Source: CAIMWS01 sp964409245
GTDB taxonomy: Bacteria > Verrucomicrobiota > Verrucomicrobiia > Limisphaerales > UBA1319
Direction: 5' to 3'
NCBI GenBank assembly: GCA_964409245.1
Contig: CAYPCQ010000003.1
Span: forward strand, 62,001 to 126,000
Length of the DNA: 64,000 nt
Shown: one piece after another, positions 1 to 8,127 of the stretch
Numbering within the stretch: the stretch's first letter is position 1
Layout: every line of letters begins with the position of its first letter
The notes under the pieces: model-generated
The model's database searches: none
Seen by the model: the letters and a program-made list of their open reading frames with translations, nothing else
What the model was told of the DNA's origin: nothing
Translations under genes and position numbers: made by a program

Positions 1-191
1 CAGCCCGGCTTGAGCGTCCGGTCGTGTGTCATTGGCCTTCGTTGGTCAAACCCGCCGGAAAACACGGTTTGCCAGCGGGCAGGGCCGGCCAGGTTCGTGA
101 TTTCAAGATTGACTGGAAAAATCCGCAACTCAACCCGGTGCCGATCGAGGTGCTGGCGGAGGGAGCCAGGGAGGGCGGGCATGAATCCTGA
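1..191 (+). CDS. C-terminal end of an unknown protein (partial)
   Basis: Frame 3 is open from the window edge to a TGA at 189-191 and reads like real protein near its end (DFKIDWKNPQLNPVPIEVL, then GAREGGHES). It overlaps the start of the following kinase gene by 11 bases, a spacing typical of translationally coupled genes. Only about 62 residues are visible and they match no family I recognise, so no function is offered. The alternative is chance readthrough upstream of the kinase. The dense, gap-free overlap and plausible residue composition favour a genuine gene end. Confidence 0.45.
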   Translation, partial: ARLERPVVCHWPSLVKPAGKHGLPAGRAGQVRDFKIDWKNPQLNPVPIEVLAEGAREGGHES

Positions 192-3100
192 ATCTCCAAC
201 CCAATCGATGCTGGTGCCGGATCTGCCGGATTATGAGATGCTGCGGTGCATCGGCACCGGAACGTTTGGGGATGTCTGGCTGGCCCGGGCGCGTGCCACG
301 CAGCGTTTCCGTGCCATCAAGCTGCTCTGCCGCAATCGGTTTCCCCGGGATCGCCCCTATGAGATTGAATTTGCGGGGATGAAAAAATACGAAGCAATAT
401 CCCGGGAACACGAGGGTTTCATCGATATTCTTCACGTCAGCCGGAACGACGCTTTGGGGTGCTTTTCCTACGTCATGGAATTGGCGGATGACGTGGAAAA
501 CGGCCAGTCCTTCGAGCCTGAAAACTACATTCCCAAAACGCTGGCCAGTGAGCTTTCCCGGCGCCAGATGGCGGCTGGTGGGGATGCGGGCCGCTTTACC
601 CCTGCTGAATGCGCCCGCATTGGGGTGGACATCGCCGCCGCCTTGGGGGCCTTGCATGGCCATGGCCTGGTGCATCGGGATATCAAGCCTTCCAACATAG
701 TTTTCGTGCGCGGCACGGCCAAACTGGCCGACGTGGGCCTGGTCACTGAAGTCAGGCCGCAAGGCAAGAGCGACACGCTCATTGGCTCGCCACCCTACAT
801 GGACCGCCTGGCGCACGGCACGGTGCAAGGGGATCTCTATGGATTCGGCAAGGTTCTATACGTCATGGCTTGCGGCCGGGATCCCATGGATTGGCCCGAG
901 TTGCCCGGAGGTTCCTCTCAATGGGAGCACTCCGAGACGCTGCGCGAACTCATGGAGATCAGCCGCAAGGCCTGTCATGAGGATCGTTCCCAGCGTTACA
1001 CGAATGCGGGTGAAATCCACCAGGCTTTGCTCCTGTTGCGCGTCGGGCAGTCAGTGAAACGGCTGCAGCGGCTGGAACGGCTGGTGCGCAGCATCAAGCG
1101 ATATGGTTTGGCGGCGGCCGGTTTGCTCCTGGTCGCCGGCCTGCTGCTTTACCAAGGGATGGAGCAACGCAAACAAGCCGCCGAATTGCTCCAGCGGAAG
1201 GTTGGCTCGTGCGTGGCCTACGGCACCCGGGCAGTGGAGGAAAACGATCTGCTGGGCGCGCTGCCATGGTATGCCGAAGCGCTGCGCCTGGATGTGGGCA
1301 ATCCACGAGCCGAATGGGAGCACCGCCTGCGGCTCGGGATGGCCCTCCGCCAATGCCCTAACATAGTCCAAATGTGGTTCACCGATCCTCCTTTGGAATT
1401 CGCCCGGTTCGTTGGGCAGGACAACCAAGTGGTGCTATCCATGCAGGATCGCCGCTGGGCGGTTCACGACCTGGCCACCGGGCGCCGGCTTTATCCTCCT
1501 TTTGGACGCGGCGGGAAGGTGGAATCCATGGCCATTTGCCCTGCCTTTCACAGCGCCGTGACCACCGAGGCGGACCGCAGCAACAACGTGGTGCGGATAT
1601 GGGATTATATGACCGGACAGGAATTGGGGATTCTGGTCCATGCCAGCCCGGTTGGGCAGGTGGCCATCAGTGCCGATGGGCAATGGGTGGCGGCTTCCGC
1701 GATCCGGGGCAGCAATGATTTTCCAGCCATCATTTGGGATTCCAAGACGCGGCAAAGCACCATGGAATTAGCCGGCCATGGCCGAGCCATCAACTGCCTG
1801 GCATTCAGCCCCGATGGACGGCGGCTGGCGACCGGAGGCAGCGACAACCAGGTCATCGTTTGGGATCTGACTTCGGGAAAGCCCCTGGTCACCTTCACCA
1901 ACCACACCAATTGGATTTACAGCGTGGCTTTCAGCCCGGATGGGAGCCGCCTCGCCAGTGCCAGCTTCGACCGTACTGTGCGGGTCTGGGATGCCACCTC
2001 CGGCCGGGAATCCGTGCCGTTCCTGGCCCATGACGATGGGATACGCAGTGTGGAGTTCAGCGCCGATGGCGGACGCCTGGTGACTGCGGGGCTGGATTTT
2101 CTGGTGCGGATCTGGGACGCGCAAACCGGGCGGCTTCGGCAGCGCCTGCGCCATAACGCCAAACCGATGTATGCGGCGTTCAGCCCCGGGGGGCGGCACA
2201 TTGTCACTGCCTGCTGGGATGGCACCGGCCGGGTATGGGATATGAATCCCGCCCGCTTTGTTCCTGAGGCTTCGGCGGTGGATTACAGCGGTGATGGCGC
2301 CTGGCTCGCCCTGGCCACCAATCAGATCATCCAAGTTTATAGCGCCAGCCGGAACCAAACGAGTTCCGCCGCTCTGCCTTTGGGCCAGGCTTCATTACGG
2401 CGATGCTATTTTAATCGCGATGGCAGCCGTTTGCTGGTTCTCTCCGCACCCGTTGCCGGTGGATCATCCAATCGGGTGCGAGCGGTGCTCTGGGATGCCC
2501 GGCTGGGCAAGCCAGTGGGCCAGGCCAGGCGCCTGGATGATCTGGACTGTTTCCTCGGTTTAAGCCCGGTGGGGGACCGCGTGGCAATCGTCGATGGCAC
2601 CCGGACCGTGGTTTGGGATTTTCTTGAGGGCAACGAACGGCTGATCCTTCCGCAAGCTGCCCAGCGCGCCACTTTCGATCCCACGGGCCTGAAACTGGCA
2701 GCGGCTATTTCCAATCAGGTTGAGGTTTGGCAATTTGCCGGAGCGCCCGCCCGGCTTTTTCCCCCATTCCCCATGGATGCATTTGTGGGCAGCGTGGAGT
2801 GGAGCGGCGATGGCCGCCACCTCGTCACCGGTTGTTGGGATTCCTCCTTCCAGCCGGAATATGCCCAAGTGTGGGACGCTGCCACCGGCAGCCCGATTGG
2901 CGCCCCTTTAAAACACCTCGACGGAGTGCGGTTCGCCGCCTTCAGCCCGGATGGGCGCCGAGTCATCACTTGCAGTGAGGATGTCACTGCCCAACTTTGG
3001 GATTGGCGGCTGGGACGCCCGGCGGTGCCGCCGTTGCGCCATAAGCACCAGGTGTTTCATGCTGCCTTCAGCCCGGATGGCCGCTGGCTGGCCACGGCCG

Positions 3101-3426
3101 GCCGGGATTGCACCGCCCGGGTGTGGGATGCTGAAACTGGCGAGCCCATAACCCAGGATTTGCCGCATCCCGAAGCGGTGATCCAGGTGCAGTGGGTGGA
3201 TCAGGGGCGCAGTTTGTTGACCCGAACCAAAAGCGGCCAGACACGCCAGTGGCATTTGACGCCGGATGCCCGCCCCTGGACCAAACTGGTGAAGATTGCT
3301 GAATTATTATCCGCCGAACAGATTCACCCCTCCGGCGCTGTCCAACCGCAAACCCGGGCAGCCATGCAAAAGCTTTGGGAGGAACTCCGCCATGGCCCGG
3401 ATGGCTTTTCCTGGCCTGGCGAATGA
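181..3426 (+). CDS. Membrane Ser/Thr protein kinase with C-terminal WD40 propeller
   Basis: PknB-type (Hanks) kinase of 1081 residues. A glycine loop (IGTGTFGDVWLA, about residue 22) leads to the ATP-binding Lys47, the catalytic HRD at 165-167 (HRDIKPSN), and a metal-binding Asp184 in an ADVG rather than DFG context. One transmembrane helix lies at about 308-326. A long series of WD40 repeats follows (about 450-1030), with repeated FSPDGRRLAT and VWDATSG type signatures. The kinase should be cytoplasmic and the propeller on the other side of the membrane, where it could bind a protein partner. I chose ATG 181 over the in-frame TTG at 10 because family homology begins there and the upstream gene ends at 191. 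The product probably phosphorylates Ser/Thr targets; the substrate is unknown. Confidence 0.85.
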   Translation: MNPESPTQSMLVPDLPDYEMLRCIGTGTFGDVWLARARATQRFRAIKLLCRNRFPRDRPYEIEFAGMKKYEAISREHEGFIDILHVSRNDALGCFSYVMELADDVENGQSFEPENYIPKTLASELSRRQMAAGGDAGRFTPAECARIGVDIAAALGALHGHGLVHRDIKPSNIVFVRGTAKLADVGLVTEVRPQGKSDTLIGSPPYMDRLAHGTVQGDLYGFGKVLYVMACGRDPMDWPELPGGSSQWEHSETLRELMEISRKACHEDRSQRYTNAGEIHQALLLLRVGQSVKRLQRLERLVRSIKRYGLAAAGLLLVAGLLLYQGMEQRKQAAELLQRKVGSCVAYGTRAVEENDLLGALPWYAEALRLDVGNPRAEWEHRLRLGMALRQCPNIVQMWFTDPPLEFARFVGQDNQVVLSMQDRRWAVHDLATGRRLYPPFGRGGKVESMAICPAFHSAVTTEADRSNNVVRIWDYMTGQELGILVHASPVGQVAISADGQWVAASAIRGSNDFPAIIWDSKTRQSTMELAGHGRAINCLAFSPDGRRLATGGSDNQVIVWDLTSGKPLVTFTNHTNWIYSVAFSPDGSRLASASFDRTVRVWDATSGRESVPFLAHDDGIRSVEFSADGGRLVTAGLDFLVRIWDAQTGRLRQRLRHNAKPMYAAFSPGGRHIVTACWDGTGRVWDMNPARFVPEASAVDYSGDGAWLALATNQIIQVYSASRNQTSSAALPLGQASLRRCYFNRDGSRLLVLSAPVAGGSSNRVRAVLWDARLGKPVGQARRLDDLDCFLGLSPVGDRVAIVDGTRTVVWDFLEGNERLILPQAAQRATFDPTGLKLAAAISNQVEVWQFAGAPARLFPPFPMDAFVGSVEWSGDGRHLVTGCWDSSFQPEYAQVWDAATGSPIGAPLKHLDGVRFAAFSPDGRRVITCSEDVTAQLWDWRLGRPAVPPLRHKHQVFHAAFSPDGRWLATAGRDCTARVWDAETGEPITQDLPHPEAVIQVQWVDQGRSLLTRTKSGQTRQWHLTPDARPWTKLVKIAELLSAEQIHPSGAVQPQTRAAMQKLWEELRHGPDGFSWPGE

Positions 3427-3477
3427 GGTTGCCGGTTGGTGATGTTTTTGGGGGGCGAGGGCGGTCCTTGGAACACC

Positions 3478-3525
3478 CAGCGGACGGGGAACCAATTCCC
3501 GTCCGCTGACGTCTGAGGTTTTTTT
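3478..3525 (+). terminator. Hairpin terminator after the WD40 kinase
   Basis: A perfect 11-base inverted repeat (arms 3478-3488 and 3498-3508, CAGCGGACGGG and its complement) with a 9-base loop is followed, 10 bases later, by a run of seven T at 3519-3525. It sits between two convergent genes. The gap before the T run is longer than usual, so termination efficiency is uncertain. Confidence 0.6.
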
Positions 3526-3546
3526 CCGCTGGCTGTCCGGTTGAAA

Positions 3547-4992
3547 CTAATTGGAGTAACGTTTTTGGAATTCCTGGCGCTGCTGGTCGCGCTGGGCTTT
3601 TTCTTCCGGGCTCATTTTATTGAGATACCAGGAGTGGTCGCTGTGGTTCAAGGTTTCCTCCACCAGTTTTTCCAGCTTCTCCGCCGCCTGTTTCCTGGCT
3701 GGATCGGCGCTGCCTTTATTTTTCTCCGCCAATTCCTCAAGCTCAGGGATGAATTTGCTATAGAAATGCTTGGCCACCTCGTAGGTGCCATGCCAATGGG
3801 TGTAATCCGGTCCCATCATGGAAACACCATGGCGGGCGCGGCGGCCCTCATGATGCCAGATTTCATACCAGGTGAAATCGATCGGATTGCTGAACTGGAC
3901 GGGCTTGAGCAAGGGTTTGGCCGCCTGATAAAGCGCCAGGCCCGGCTTGGCGAATTTGTCATGGTAAAGTTCGATCAAACCATCATATTGCTGGTAGAAT
4001 CCCTCGATAAAAACCGGATTGTGGCAATTCAGGCAAATATCAACCATGTTAGTCCGGCGGGTTTGCCAGGGAATATTCTTGGTGGCCAGGCCAAGCTTGG
4101 CGTCCGAAATTTCCGGCCGCACGCTGATTTCCGGCCGGTTGTTCCAGGAGATGCGCAGGCCGACATCATGGGTCACCTTCTGGTTTCGGGTGGCGCTCAT
4201 GTGGCAGGTGGCGCAGGTGGGGGCGGAGGAGTAATCTTCGCCGACGATCCATTTGGGGTTATCGAGTTTCATTTTGTCCACATTGGCGCGGTAGGCGATG
4301 CCGTGTTTGGACTCATTGTAGATTTCAATTTGCGGATGGTCCGGCCCCATGTGGCATTTGCCGCAGGTATCCGGCGTGCGCGCCTGGGCGGCGGAAAATT
4401 CGTGGCGCGAGTGGCACGCGGCACACGAGCCTTCGCTGCCGTCCGGATTGATGCGGCCGATGCCAGTGTTCGGCCAGGAAGCGGGATCGGGTTTGCCGTT
4501 GGGCATGATCTTCACTTCCGCCCCATGGCACTGCCAGCAGCCATTAACCGCTGCCGCCGATACTCCTTTGGGGAAGGAAGCGGTTTTGAAGCCGCGATTC
4601 CCCTCGACGACCTCAGCCAGGACATTGTCGAGCGACCCGAGGATGCGTCCGGCTTTGGCGTGATGCGACGCGTTGAATTCACCCACCTCATGCTCATGGC
4701 AGCGCCCGCAATCCTTGGGGGTCACGATGGTGGAAATGGTTTGCCCATAGTGGACATAGGCATCCGCTTCGTTCGTGAGGGCCATGTGGCATTCATAGCA
4801 GCCGACATTGGCGCGGAAATGCTTGCTGGCGCCCCACTGGCTGTAAAGGGCGGCGCTTTCCTTTTTGTGGCAATCCACGCAAGCCTGGCTTTCCGGGGAG
4901 AGGGTCTTGAGCGTGAAGCCAGCGTGAGGCTGAAGCGGGGCGGCCAGCGCCAGCACCGCGCAGAGGAGGATTTGTTTGGTCCAGGTATTCAT
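3547..4992 (-). CDS. Octahaem cytochrome c, hydroxylamine oxidoreductase (HAO) family
   Basis: The 481-residue exported protein has an N-terminal signal peptide (h-region LLCAVLALAA) and exactly eight CxxCH haem c motifs, starting at residues 38, 65, 95, 152, 190, 210, 260 and 320. The C-terminal block EGRRARHGVSMMGPDYTHWH (around Tyr397) followed by GTYEVAKHFY resembles the HAO/octahaem family. In that family haem 4 is the active-site haem, and a Tyr cross-link distinguishes oxidative from reductive members. I cannot tell by eye whether Tyr397 is that residue. It is the last gene of an operon with NrfD-, NrfC- and NrfB-like partners, so a reductive role (nitrite or hydroxylamine to ammonia) with quinol-derived electrons is the best inference. 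Substrate and direction are not proven. No C-terminal membrane helix is seen. Confidence 0.85.
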   Translation of the reverse strand: MNTWTKQILLCAVLALAAPLQPHAGFTLKTLSPESQACVDCHKKESAALYSQWGASKHFRANVGCYECHMALTNEADAYVHYGQTISTIVTPKDCGRCHEHEVGEFNASHHAKAGRILGSLDNVLAEVVEGNRGFKTASFPKGVSAAAVNGCWQCHGAEVKIMPNGKPDPASWPNTGIGRINPDGSEGSCAACHSRHEFSAAQARTPDTCGKCHMGPDHPQIEIYNESKHGIAYRANVDKMKLDNPKWIVGEDYSSAPTCATCHMSATRNQKVTHDVGLRISWNNRPEISVRPEISDAKLGLATKNIPWQTRRTNMVDICLNCHNPVFIEGFYQQYDGLIELYHDKFAKPGLALYQAAKPLLKPVQFSNPIDFTWYEIWHHEGRRARHGVSMMGPDYTHWHGTYEVAKHFYSKFIPELEELAEKNKGSADPARKQAAEKLEKLVEETLNHSDHSWYLNKMSPEEKAQRDQQRQEFQKRYSN

Positions 4993-5007
4993 AAGGTTTG
5001 GTTTGGT

Positions 5008-6234
5008 TTATGAAGGGGTTGTTGAAATTTGCGGCTCCGCGCACAGGCTGCCGTTCAGGATCGGGATGGCCACGTGCAGCATCCAGGAGAACAGGAGGGC
5101 GCCGAACGACCAGATGCCAAGGCAGACGAGGATTTCGTTGGTGGTGGGCAGGTATTCCACCACCTGCCCCAGCGGCGAAGGCACAAAACCAGGGATGATG
5201 AGCCCCATGCCTTTCTCAATCCAGACGCCCACGAAACAGCTAAGGCAGGCGGCATTGAGCCAGGTGATGCCGCGGCTCAGCGGGGTGATCAAAAGCAGCA
5301 GTCCTACGACATCCAAGGCGATGGCGCTCCAAATCCACGGGACCAAGCCGGCATGGCCGTGCAAACCGAAATAAAGATATTGGGCGGCGGCGGTGTGCTG
5401 GGTGGGAGAGTAAAACTCAGTGAATAATTCGCAGCCGAGCAGGAACATGTTAATGATCATCGCCACGGTCATGATCATGCGCAGGGTGAAAATCGGCTGG
5501 TCACCGATATAATACTGGAACGCCCGGCGGATGACCTGGAAGGTGAGGATCATCAAGGCTGGTCCGGCGACAAATGCTGAAGCCAGGAAACGGGAAGGAA
5601 CCAGCGGATGATGCCAGTAACTCCGGCCCGCCAGGCCGACATAAAGAAAAGCGGTCACGGTATGAATGCTGACCGCCCAGGCAATGGAGATGAAGACAAA
5701 GGGGATATAAAAGAGGCGGGTTGGTTTTCGCCGCCGATACCGGCTATAAAGCAGGTATCCGGCAATGTGCAAGTTCAGCAGCAGGTAACCATTCAATACG
5801 ATGACGTCCCACGACAAGATCGACCCTGGCCAGTTAAAGATGCCAAACGGCGGGATCATGTGGTGGAAACGGTCCGGATGGCCCAGGTCCACGGTGACGA
5901 ACAGCAGGCACATCACGATGACCGCGATAGCCATCAACTCGCCAAAAAGCACGACTTCATGCATGTGCTCTTTCTGGTATACGTAGGCGGGAATCACGAG
6001 CATCACCGCGGCAGCGGCCACGCCAACGAGGAAGGTGAAGTTGGCGATGTAAGCCCCCCAGCTCACCTGGTTCGTCAGTCCGGTGGTTTGCAGGCCCTCC
6101 ACGAACTGCCGGACCCAGGCGTGCAAACCCAGCAGGGATAGCAGCGTCAGCGCGGCCATCCAGGCGTAAAATTGGGCGCTGCCCAGGAAGGATAGCCGGA
6201 AGACGCGAAACAGAAAGGTGAGGTAATCTTTCAT
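5008..6234 (-). CDS. nrfD: NrfD/PsrC-family membrane subunit (quinol oxidation)
   Basis: A 408-residue, almost wholly hydrophobic protein with about 8-10 predicted membrane helices, of the NrfD/PsrC family. These subunits exchange electrons with (mena)quinone at the membrane and pass them to an Fe-S partner. It begins at an ATG overlapping the stop of the Fe-S gene by four bases (ATGA), a sign of translational coupling. It lies 15 bases upstream of the octahaem cytochrome gene. Helical segments include FTFLVGVAAAAVMLVIPAYV and a C-terminal LGIWSFGALLFSWMLHVAIP. Context identifies it as the quinol-facing module of the complex. The physiological direction (quinol oxidation rather than quinone reduction) is inferred from the Nrf analogy. 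Confidence 0.88.
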   Translation of the reverse strand: MKDYLTFLFRVFRLSFLGSAQFYAWMAALTLLSLLGLHAWVRQFVEGLQTTGLTNQVSWGAYIANFTFLVGVAAAAVMLVIPAYVYQKEHMHEVVLFGELMAIAVIVMCLLFVTVDLGHPDRFHHMIPPFGIFNWPGSILSWDVIVLNGYLLLNLHIAGYLLYSRYRRRKPTRLFYIPFVFISIAWAVSIHTVTAFLYVGLAGRSYWHHPLVPSRFLASAFVAGPALMILTFQVIRRAFQYYIGDQPIFTLRMIMTVAMIINMFLLGCELFTEFYSPTQHTAAAQYLYFGLHGHAGLVPWIWSAIALDVVGLLLLITPLSRGITWLNAACLSCFVGVWIEKGMGLIIPGFVPSPLGQVVEYLPTTNEILVCLGIWSFGALLFSWMLHVAIPILNGSLCAEPQISTTPS

Positions 6235-7205
6235 TTGTCGAAAAAGTAATAAAACCGGGGCTGCGTGCCGATCTCCTCCTTAAGGATGTAAACCCGTTTG
6301 TGGTTCAGGATGTAATTGATCTCGCTTTCCGGATCGAGCAGGTTGCCGAACACGCGGGCCCCTGTGGGGCAAACTTCCAGGCAGGCGGGGTACTTCCCGG
6401 CGCGGGTGCGGTGCAGGCAGAAGGTGCATTTTTCCACCACACCTTTGGGGCGCAGCCGGTTGCTTAAGTAGCTTTGGTTTGGATTGATGGCCTCGCTGGT
6501 TATCATCGGTTTCTGGTAATTGAACCGGCGCGCATCGTAGGGGCAGGCCGCCATGCAATACCGGCATCCGATGCACCAATTGTAATCCACCACCACCACC
6601 CCATCCTTTTCCTGCCACGTTGCCTGCACCGGGCAGACCTTGGTACACGGTGACTGCCGGCACTGATGGCATTGGACCGGCAGGTAATATTTGTCCTTTT
6701 GGGGAACCTTATCGGGATGGTAATAAACGGTCGAGGTTTCGACGTTGATCGCCCCTTTGTTCATTTCCAATACCCGGATGTAGGCCATTTCGATATCGTC
6801 ATCGGAATCGCGGGATTGGTTGTTTTCCTTCAGGCAGGCGTGGGCACATTTGCGGCAGCCAATGCAGCGGGTCAGGTTCAGGGCATAGCCAAATTCGACC
6901 CCGTCCAGCGGCTTGATGTCGCGCACCATCGGGCGGACCTTGTATTCCTGCTCACACTTGCTCGCGAGCGCTTCCAGGATGGTCTTCAGCGCTTCCGGCT
7001 TCAGCTCCCGGTAATGCTTTTGCAGCATTTGGTCCACCGTTAATTCCCCACGCTCCAAGCCCAGCAAAGGCTTCAGAGCCATGGCGAGGCTGGCCATGCC
7101 GGCCGCAGCGGCGGCCGCGCCTTTCATGAAGCCGCGGCGGGTCATGGGTTGATAAACCTGGCCGATGGTTTTGGGGCTGGCCTCGTTGGGTGAATTGTCG
7201 CTCAT
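6231..7205 (-). CDS. nrfC: Tat-exported NrfC/DmsB-like protein with four [4Fe-4S] sites
   Basis: The 324-residue protein starts with a Tat leader (TRRGFMKG followed by an Ala-rich h-region). It carries four ferredoxin-type cysteine groups: CIGCRKCAHAC, CHQCRQSPCTKVC, CIGCRYCMAAC and CTFCLHRTRAGKYPAC. This is the arrangement of NrfC/DmsB/HybA electron-transfer subunits with four cubane clusters. It is expected on the periplasmic face, bound to the NrfD subunit and relaying electrons between the quinone site and the cytochromes. The gene lies 6 bases after the tetrahaem gene and overlaps nrfD by 4. The region between the Tat leader and the first cluster (about residues 45-110) is longer than in a minimal NrfC. 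Confidence 0.88.
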   Translation of the reverse strand: MSDNSPNEASPKTIGQVYQPMTRRGFMKGAAAAAAGMASLAMALKPLLGLERGELTVDQMLQKHYRELKPEALKTILEALASKCEQEYKVRPMVRDIKPLDGVEFGYALNLTRCIGCRKCAHACLKENNQSRDSDDDIEMAYIRVLEMNKGAINVETSTVYYHPDKVPQKDKYYLPVQCHQCRQSPCTKVCPVQATWQEKDGVVVVDYNWCIGCRYCMAACPYDARRFNYQKPMITSEAINPNQSYLSNRLRPKGVVEKCTFCLHRTRAGKYPACLEVCPTGARVFGNLLDPESEINYILNHKRVYILKEEIGTQPRFYYFFDK

Positions 7206-7211
7206 GTCTGC

Positions 7212-7895
7212 TTATTTGGATGGGGTTCCCTGGCCAGGGTGTTGTATTGGGGCCGGTGGATTCGCCGCCCGCGCAGGGTATTTCAGGGGGGGCAAAGGCT
7301 TCATCGGCTGAAACTTCGGAGAATGCGGATCGTGGCATTGGATGCAGCGCAAACGGGTCTTTTCGCCCATCTCCGGGTTCCAATAGCCATTCTGGCGGCC
7401 GTGAACACCCGCTTTCCAATCCCGGTGGATCGTGCCATGGCACTTGGCGCATAACACCACCACCTCCGCCTGCGGGATTTCCGCACCGTCATAATCCACA
7501 AAGGCATTGCGGTTCACCGGATGATGGCAATTCAAACAGAAACGGTTGTTGCCGTGGTTGAGTTGAATGTCCCGGTGCTCATTGACCGGGCGGTCATAGT
7601 GCCATTTCGCTGGGAACAGCTTGTGGCACTCCATGCAATTATAGGTCCAGCCATTGCGAACCAAGTCAAGGCCCACGGTCTTGCGGGGAGGGGTTTTGTC
7701 AAGGTGGGTGTCGGCCGCCAGGCCGGTTGGCGGTTGGGTGGCGGGAGGGCGAAGCACAACCGGCAAATCCGCAGGGATGGGAGCCAATGCTGATACTGTC
7801 TGCTCCGCTCCAGCCAGGCGCCATGGCTGGTTGATTATCGCGCTCGCCGCGACTACCGCCAGCACCCGCCTCACGCATCTGTTAAAAGTCACCAT
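7212..7895 (-). CDS. Periplasmic tetrahaem cytochrome c (NrfB-like role)
   Basis: A 227-residue secreted cytochrome with four CxxCH motifs at residues 87, 120, 149 and 184 (CMECH, CLNCH, CAKCH, CIQCH) and extra His residues that could be distal ligands. The N-terminus is a signal sequence (VLAVVAASAI) and there is no other membrane helix, so it should be a soluble periplasmic carrier rather than a NapC/NrfH membrane quinol dehydrogenase. The C-terminal 35 residues are Pro-rich. It is the first gene of the four-gene operon, and an AGGAA ribosome-binding sequence lies about 10 bases before the ATG. By position it corresponds to NrfB, carrying electrons from the NrfCD module to the terminal octahaem enzyme. 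That role is inferred from context. Confidence 0.82.
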   Translation of the reverse strand: MVTFNRCVRRVLAVVAASAIINQPWRLAGAEQTVSALAPIPADLPVVLRPPATQPPTGLAADTHLDKTPPRKTVGLDLVRNGWTYNCMECHKLFPAKWHYDRPVNEHRDIQLNHGNNRFCLNCHHPVNRNAFVDYDGAEIPQAEVVVLCAKCHGTIHRDWKAGVHGRQNGYWNPEMGEKTRLRCIQCHDPHSPKFQPMKPLPPLKYPARAANPPAPIQHPGQGTPSK

Positions 7896-7990
7896 GACAG
7901 TTGGGTTCCTAAGGGTGAAACTGGCCCCAGCTTAGGGCCTTCTGCACCACAAGTCGAGTTAAAGAATGCCACGATTCAAAGACGGAGTAT

Positions 7991-8004
7991 TTGACTTGAG
8001 TCAA
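7991..8004. promoter_or_regulatory. Crp/Fnr-superfamily binding site (TTGAC-N4-GTCAA)
   Basis: The perfect palindrome TTGAC-TTGA-GTCAA has the 5-4-5 layout of Fnr/Nnr/Dnr-type boxes (Fnr consensus TTGAT-N4-ATCAA). Its centre is about 102 bases upstream of the start of the tetrahaem gene on the minus strand and about 130 bases upstream of the prepilin-like gene on the plus strand. An oxygen- or NO-responsive regulator controlling the cytochrome operon would fit. The regulator gene is not in this window. Confidence 0.6.
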
Positions 8005-8127
8005 AGAAAATGCCGCTTGCATCGGCTGGGAATGGGGTTATTTTGTGTCGAACCTATAGCCGCCATCCATGCCACGGAGCGAAGTGGTTGATCCTGGCCA
8101 GGTGGTGAGGGATTATGATTAATTGTT

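Noticed and set aside
3541..5013. 490-residue open frame on the plus strand opposite the octahaem cytochrome gene
   Set aside because: It is the antisense shadow of a gene with eight CxxCH motifs, and it has no recognisable domain of its own.
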